From Actinomycetota bacterium (GTDB lineage: Bacteria; Actinomycetota; Actinomycetes; S36-B12; UBA5976), in contig CANLIF010000042.1 in the NCBI GenBank assembly GCA_947491175.1, positions 1-10,139 of the forward strand: a stretch of DNA of 10,139 bases. The letters are read 5' to 3'. Under the pieces are notes generated by a model. The model saw only the letters and a program-made list of their open reading frames with translations. It was not told where the DNA came from and made no database searches. Below, piece by piece: positions 7,171 to 10,139 of the stretch. The position numbers and the translations under genes were made by a program. Numbering within the stretch: the stretch's first letter is position 1; each line of letters starts with the position of its first letter.

Positions 7171-8610
7171 ATGAACAACTCATCTGCGCAGGCAATCGCA
7201 ACCGAAGCGGTAACCGCTGCGCTTGGCCAGATGGCTGATGTGATGGAACTCGCCCAGTTATTCAAAACTGCAGGATTTGAGTTCGCCATTGTTGGCGGCC
7301 CAGTACGTGACTTAATTTTGAATCGCGAAATAAATGACTTGGATTTCACGACTAACGCCAACCCGGAACAAATACTTACCTTGGTTACACCTTGGGCCGA
7401 CACAGTTTGGGATATTGGAATTGCCTTTGGCACTGTTGGCGCGCGCCGGAAAGATTTCCAAGTAGAAATAACTACATATCGCTCCGAGATTTACAGTGAC
7501 GATAGCCGCAAGCCAGAAGTGAGTTTTGGTACTTCGCTAGAAGAGGATCTAATTCGCCGTGATTTCACAATTAATGCCATGGCAGTGCGATTGCCAGAGC
7601 TTACATTTGTAGATCCATTTGGTGGAGTTGAAGATTTAAGTAAGCGCGTGATTCGTACGCCGCGAGAACCAGAATTATCTTTTTCAGATGACCCATTGCG
7701 CATGATGCGAGCGGCAAGATTTGCTAGCCAATTAGGCTTCACACCTGTCGTAGACGTACTTTTGGCTGCAACGGAAATGTCGGATCGAATAAAAATTGTG
7801 TCAGCTGAACGAGTCAGAGATGAATTCAGCAAATTGATAATGGGCGATTATCCAAGTGTTGGGCTTGAAATCCTTGAAGGCACAAAACTTGCTGAGTATG
7901 TAATTCCCGAACTTCCTGCCTTACAACTTGAAATTGATGAGCACCATAAGCATAAAGACGTTTATGAACACAGTTTGATTGTGTTGCAACAAGCCATTGG
8001 CTTGGAGACCAATCATGAACCTAAATGTGAGCCAGACCTAGTTTTACGCTTAGCTGCGCTGCTGCACGATATTGGTAAGCCAAAAACCCGCAGATTTGAA
8101 TCTGGAGGGGGAGTTAGTTTTCATCATCATGAAGTGGTTGGCGCAAAAATTGCTCGCAAACGATTAGTTGCACTTCGGTACCCAAGTGATGTGATTGATG
8201 CGGTCTGCAAATTGACGGAACTCCATCTTCGGTTTCATGGATATGGACAAGGGCAATGGACGGACTCGGCAGTGCGCAGGTATGTAAGAGATGCCGGTGA
8301 AGAGTTAGTTCGACTTCATAAGTTAACGCGAGCCGATTGCACTACAAGAAATCCCAGGCGCGCAGCAATTCTTGCAGCTACTTATGACGACCTTGAAGAT
8401 CGAATTGCGATCCTGGCGCAGCAGGAAGAATTGAATTCAATCCGACCTGACTTAGACGGCAATGACATTATGACAATTTTGAAGGTACCTTCTGGTCCGA
8501 TGGTCGGAAAAGCGTACAACTACTTATTAGAGGTCCGGTTAGATGAAGGACCTTTGACAAGAGAGCAGGCTATCGAACGCCTAACTGCGTGGTGGAATTC
8601 TCAAAGCTAA
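7171..8610 (+). CDS. pcnA: CCA tRNA nucleotidyltransferase
   Basis: This 479-residue enzyme should add or repair the 3' CCA end of tRNAs from CTP and ATP. The nucleotidyltransferase head has GGPVRD (42-47) and the catalytic DLD (Asp56, Asp58). These are followed by RRDFTINAMA (129-138) and DPLRMMRAARF (174-184), both standard for class II CCA enzymes. An HD phosphohydrolase-type domain follows, with HHKHKDVYEHS (about 258-268), LLHDIGK (297-303) and a HHH stretch near 320; actinobacterial versions commonly carry this. The name pcnA follows mycobacterial usage (Rv3907c); a poly(A) polymerase cannot be fully excluded by motif alone, but the HD domain and the locus favour CCA addition. The ATG at 7171 fits the promoter directly upstream. 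Transcription is divergent from the DUF6049 operon, and the stop codon overlaps that of the convergent transporter gene. The NUDIX gene found at this place in mycobacteria is absent. Confidence 0.93.
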   Translation: MNNSSAQAIATEAVTAALGQMADVMELAQLFKTAGFEFAIVGGPVRDLILNREINDLDFTTNANPEQILTLVTPWADTVWDIGIAFGTVGARRKDFQVEITTYRSEIYSDDSRKPEVSFGTSLEEDLIRRDFTINAMAVRLPELTFVDPFGGVEDLSKRVIRTPREPELSFSDDPLRMMRAARFASQLGFTPVVDVLLAATEMSDRIKIVSAERVRDEFSKLIMGDYPSVGLEILEGTKLAEYVIPELPALQLEIDEHHKHKDVYEHSLIVLQQAIGLETNHEPKCEPDLVLRLAALLHDIGKPKTRRFESGGGVSFHHHEVVGAKIARKRLVALRYPSDVIDAVCKLTELHLRFHGYGQGQWTDSAVRRYVRDAGEELVRLHKLTRADCTTRNPRRAAILAATYDDLEDRIAILAQQEELNSIRPDLDGNDIMTILKVPSGPMVGKAYNYLLEVRLDEGPLTREQAIERLTAWWNSQS

Positions 8611-9953
8611 AGCGAACTGCTCTTGGCGCGGTATTTGCCAAGTAAGAAAAAAGCCAACCCAGCACTGCAACTTAGCAAAACAACGGTATATGCCGAGCCA
8701 ACATTAACGTTTTCCCGGATCCCCTCGATCAGGGCGTAAGTAGTTATTCCCAAAATCAAAGAGATGTTGATCATCATGTCAAAGATTGAAAAAACTCGGC
8801 CGCGGTGCGCATCATCAATGGTTCGCTGAATTGTTGTGTCGGCATTAATTTTCAACAATTGCCCGGCAAAACTTAACGAAGCAGCAGTGGCGCAAACAGC
8901 TACCAAAGTGCCCACTTGGTAACCTACAAAACTTATAAAGATGCAAGCGCTAACAGCGATAGTCATCGCAGTAATTAACTGCGCTTGCCGTTGTGGCGTG
9001 ACTTCAGATTTGGATCCATTCGCTCGGCCGCTGAGCAAGACAGTACTTAGGATGGCTGCAGTAAATGCGCCGACAGCAGCAGATCCAGCGCAAAGACCAA
9101 AATCTAAGACTGCCTGATCTGCGTTCGAATCAGGATTCCAAGAATTACGAGAAAGTAAAAGTGCATGAATCGTTAAGGCTCCAAATGCCCATCTTTGAAA
9201 TGAAACTGCAGCCATGCTGCTAAAGGCTCGTCCGGATCTCACCATGTATCTGAATCCAGCGACTAGGCCAGACAACGCATTTCTAAGCTCGTCACGCATT
9301 GCAGATTCAACTAAATAGGGACCCAGAACATCTTTTGGGGTAATTCGAATTGCTATCAGTGAAGCTATGCCAGCACATACTGAGCCCAAAATAACTAAAC
9401 CCGCATTGACCGAATCTGAGTTAGTTAGAACATTTTGAGTAGCAATCCCAAGAGCAGCAGCCAATGACGCAGCTGTCGTTCCTAATGTGGGGAAAAGTGC
9501 GTTTGCTGGAACCAGGTCGTCACCGTCAACCACATGTGGAAGTGATGCGGATAACGCAGCCTGCACAAATCGATTTACGCCAAGACTTATCAAAACCAAA
9601 ACCGCAAGTACTGTGTTAGCTGAATTCCCAGTAATAACTACCGCAATTGCAATCATGGTAACGACCCGAACCAAGTTAGCACGAATCAAAATCGTTCGAC
9701 GGGACCAGCGATCAATAAAGACACCGACAAAGGGAGCAACTACCGAGTAAGGCAAAAGTAATATGCCAAACGCCAATGCGATTTTTCGAGGATCTGATTC
9801 TCGTTGCGGAGAAAATAACACAAATGTGGCTAATGCGGTTTGTAGTAAACCATCACCGGCTTGTCCAAAAATTCTTACCGCAAGCAGTTCACGTGAATTG
9901 ACATGTCGTAAGACTGACAACGATTTAACACTTGGTCGATTCACGTAAATCAC
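8607..9953 (-). CDS. MFS transporter of unknown substrate
   Basis: This 448-residue membrane protein belongs to the major facilitator superfamily, with roughly 11-12 hydrophobic helices. Motif A of the loop between helices 2 and 3 is clear as GVFIDRWSRR (77-86). A second, weaker cytoplasmic motif, DAHRGRVFSIFDMM, is near residue 385-400 and is common in the MFS_3-like exporter group (for example EntS/MefA relatives). The substrate cannot be told from sequence. Relatives at the same place, between pcnA and ino1, occur in Streptomyces and other actinobacteria as I recall, so this is probably an inherited neighbour rather than an acquired drug pump. The start is GTG at 9953-9951 with AGAGG 4 nt upstream (9958-9962). 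Its stop TAG (8609-8607) overlaps the pcnA stop TAA. Confidence 0.9.
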   Translation of the reverse strand: MIYVNRPSVKSLSVLRHVNSRELLAVRIFGQAGDGLLQTALATFVLFSPQRESDPRKIALAFGILLLPYSVVAPFVGVFIDRWSRRTILIRANLVRVVTMIAIAVVITGNSANTVLAVLVLISLGVNRFVQAALSASLPHVVDGDDLVPANALFPTLGTTAASLAAALGIATQNVLTNSDSVNAGLVILGSVCAGIASLIAIRITPKDVLGPYLVESAMRDELRNALSGLVAGFRYMVRSGRAFSSMAAVSFQRWAFGALTIHALLLSRNSWNPDSNADQAVLDFGLCAGSAAVGAFTAAILSTVLLSGRANGSKSEVTPQRQAQLITAMTIAVSACIFISFVGYQVGTLVAVCATAASLSFAGQLLKINADTTIQRTIDDAHRGRVFSIFDMMINISLILGITTYALIEGIRENVNVGSAYTVVLLSCSAGLAFFLLGKYRAKSSSL

Positions 9954-10008
9954 GCTACCTCTAGTTGCCCAAACTTATGGGAATACCAATGCGTAAGTTG
10001 AAAAAAAC
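9954..10008 (-). promoter_or_regulatory. Short upstream region of the MFS gene, weak promoter candidate
   Basis: This region lies between the ino1 terminator and the MFS start. The minus strand carries TAAGTT (9972-9977), a TANNNT-type -10, about 19 nt from the start codon, plus the AGAGG ribosome binding site. No convincing -35 is visible. A separate promoter is expected because a strong terminator lies just upstream. Confidence 0.3.
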
Positions 10009-10039
10009 CAAGGGCTCCTAGTTGGACTAGGAGCCCTTG
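10001..10039 (-). terminator. Rho-independent terminator of the right-edge gene (probable ino1)
   Basis: A perfect 13-bp stem is formed by 10009-10021 and 10027-10039 around a 5-nt loop (10022-10026). On the minus strand it is followed by a run of seven T residues (10007-10001) after two intervening bases. The orientation fits termination of the minus-strand gene that ends at 10089, about 50 nt upstream. Confidence 0.92.
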
Positions 10040-10065
10040 ATAATGGAGGCCGCTTTTGTTTACAC

Positions 10066-10079
10066 CCGTTGCGCAACGG
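10066..10079. repeat. Perfect 14-bp palindrome downstream of probable ino1
   Basis: CCGTTGCGCAACGG reads the same on both strands. It lies 10 nt past the stop codon at 10089 and 27 nt before the terminator stem on the minus strand. As RNA it could form a 5-bp hairpin with a GCGC loop. It may be a small 3' UTR hairpin or a protein site; nothing further supports either. Confidence 0.6.
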
Positions 10080-10088
10080 TGCTAGCAG

Positions 10089-10139
10089 TTACTTACCAGC
10101 GATGAAGTCTTCAACTTCCTGGCGGCAGGTGCTGTCGTC
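10089..10139 (-). CDS. ino1: C-terminal end of probable inositol-3-phosphate synthase (cut by window edge)
   Basis: Only the last 16 codons and the TAA stop are visible: DDSTCRQEVEDFIAGK. The end resembles that of actinobacterial myo-inositol-3-phosphate synthases, where a DD..(C/A)R..VE.FI pattern follows the KSPP motif. Ino1 is also, from memory, the neighbour of this MFS gene in other actinobacteria. The enzyme converts glucose 6-phosphate to inositol 3-phosphate for phosphatidylinositol and mycothiol synthesis. With so few residues the identity is tentative. The gene is followed by a strong terminator at 10001-10039. Confidence 0.5.
   Translation of the reverse strand, partial: DDSTCRQEVEDFIAGK

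Noticed and set aside
1..10139. Mobile element, defence system or horizontally acquired island
   Set aside because: All genes are conserved actinobacterial core or near-core genes in their usual order, with no transposase, integrase, att-like repeats or abrupt base-composition change visible.

Overview
The window looks like a chromosomal segment from a low-GC actinobacterium. By eye the GC content is in the mid-40s percent. The gene order matches the conserved origin-proximal block of Actinomycetota: ino1 / MFS / pcnA <-> DUF6049 - murJ - pseudokinase - (sigM in many relatives) - trxB - trxA - cwlM, with parB/parA normally following. Low GC, short intergenic gaps and the apparent absence of sigM and of the NUDIX gene found here in mycobacteria suggest a streamlined lineage, such as the freshwater acI/Nanopelagicales group. 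That lineage assignment is inference; there is no rRNA in the window.

Layout, left to right. The 5' part of cwlM (minus strand, cut by the left edge) follows trxA and trxB on the minus strand. After a 118-bp gap come a membrane-anchored pseudokinase, the lipid II flippase murJ and a DUF6049 secreted/membrane protein, all on the minus strand. A 60-bp divergent promoter region separates this series from the CCA-adding enzyme gene pcnA on the plus strand. pcnA converges on, and overlaps by 4 bp, an MFS transporter gene on the minus strand. At the right edge are a strong rho-independent terminator and the last 16 codons of a minus-strand gene, probably ino1 (inositol-3-phosphate synthase).

The genes fall into two themes. 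The first is peptidoglycan export and its control: MurJ flips lipid II, the pseudokinase is the part that in Mycobacterium is fused to MurJ (Rv3910) and recruits FhaA, and CwlM is the PknB-regulated amidase homologue that controls MurA in mycobacteria. DUF6049 is a conserved partner of unknown function. The second is thiol redox: thioredoxin and thioredoxin reductase sit between the two cell-wall groups. pcnA (tRNA 3' end maturation), the MFS protein and ino1 are conserved neighbours without an obvious shared pathway.

I found no mobile element, CRISPR array, tRNA or rRNA, and no stretch over 300 bases without a gene. The most interesting points are the MurJ/pseudokinase split, the threonine-rich stretch next to the pseudokinase membrane segment, the compact divergent promoters and the overlapping convergent stop codons. 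I do not see an undescribed multi-gene system.
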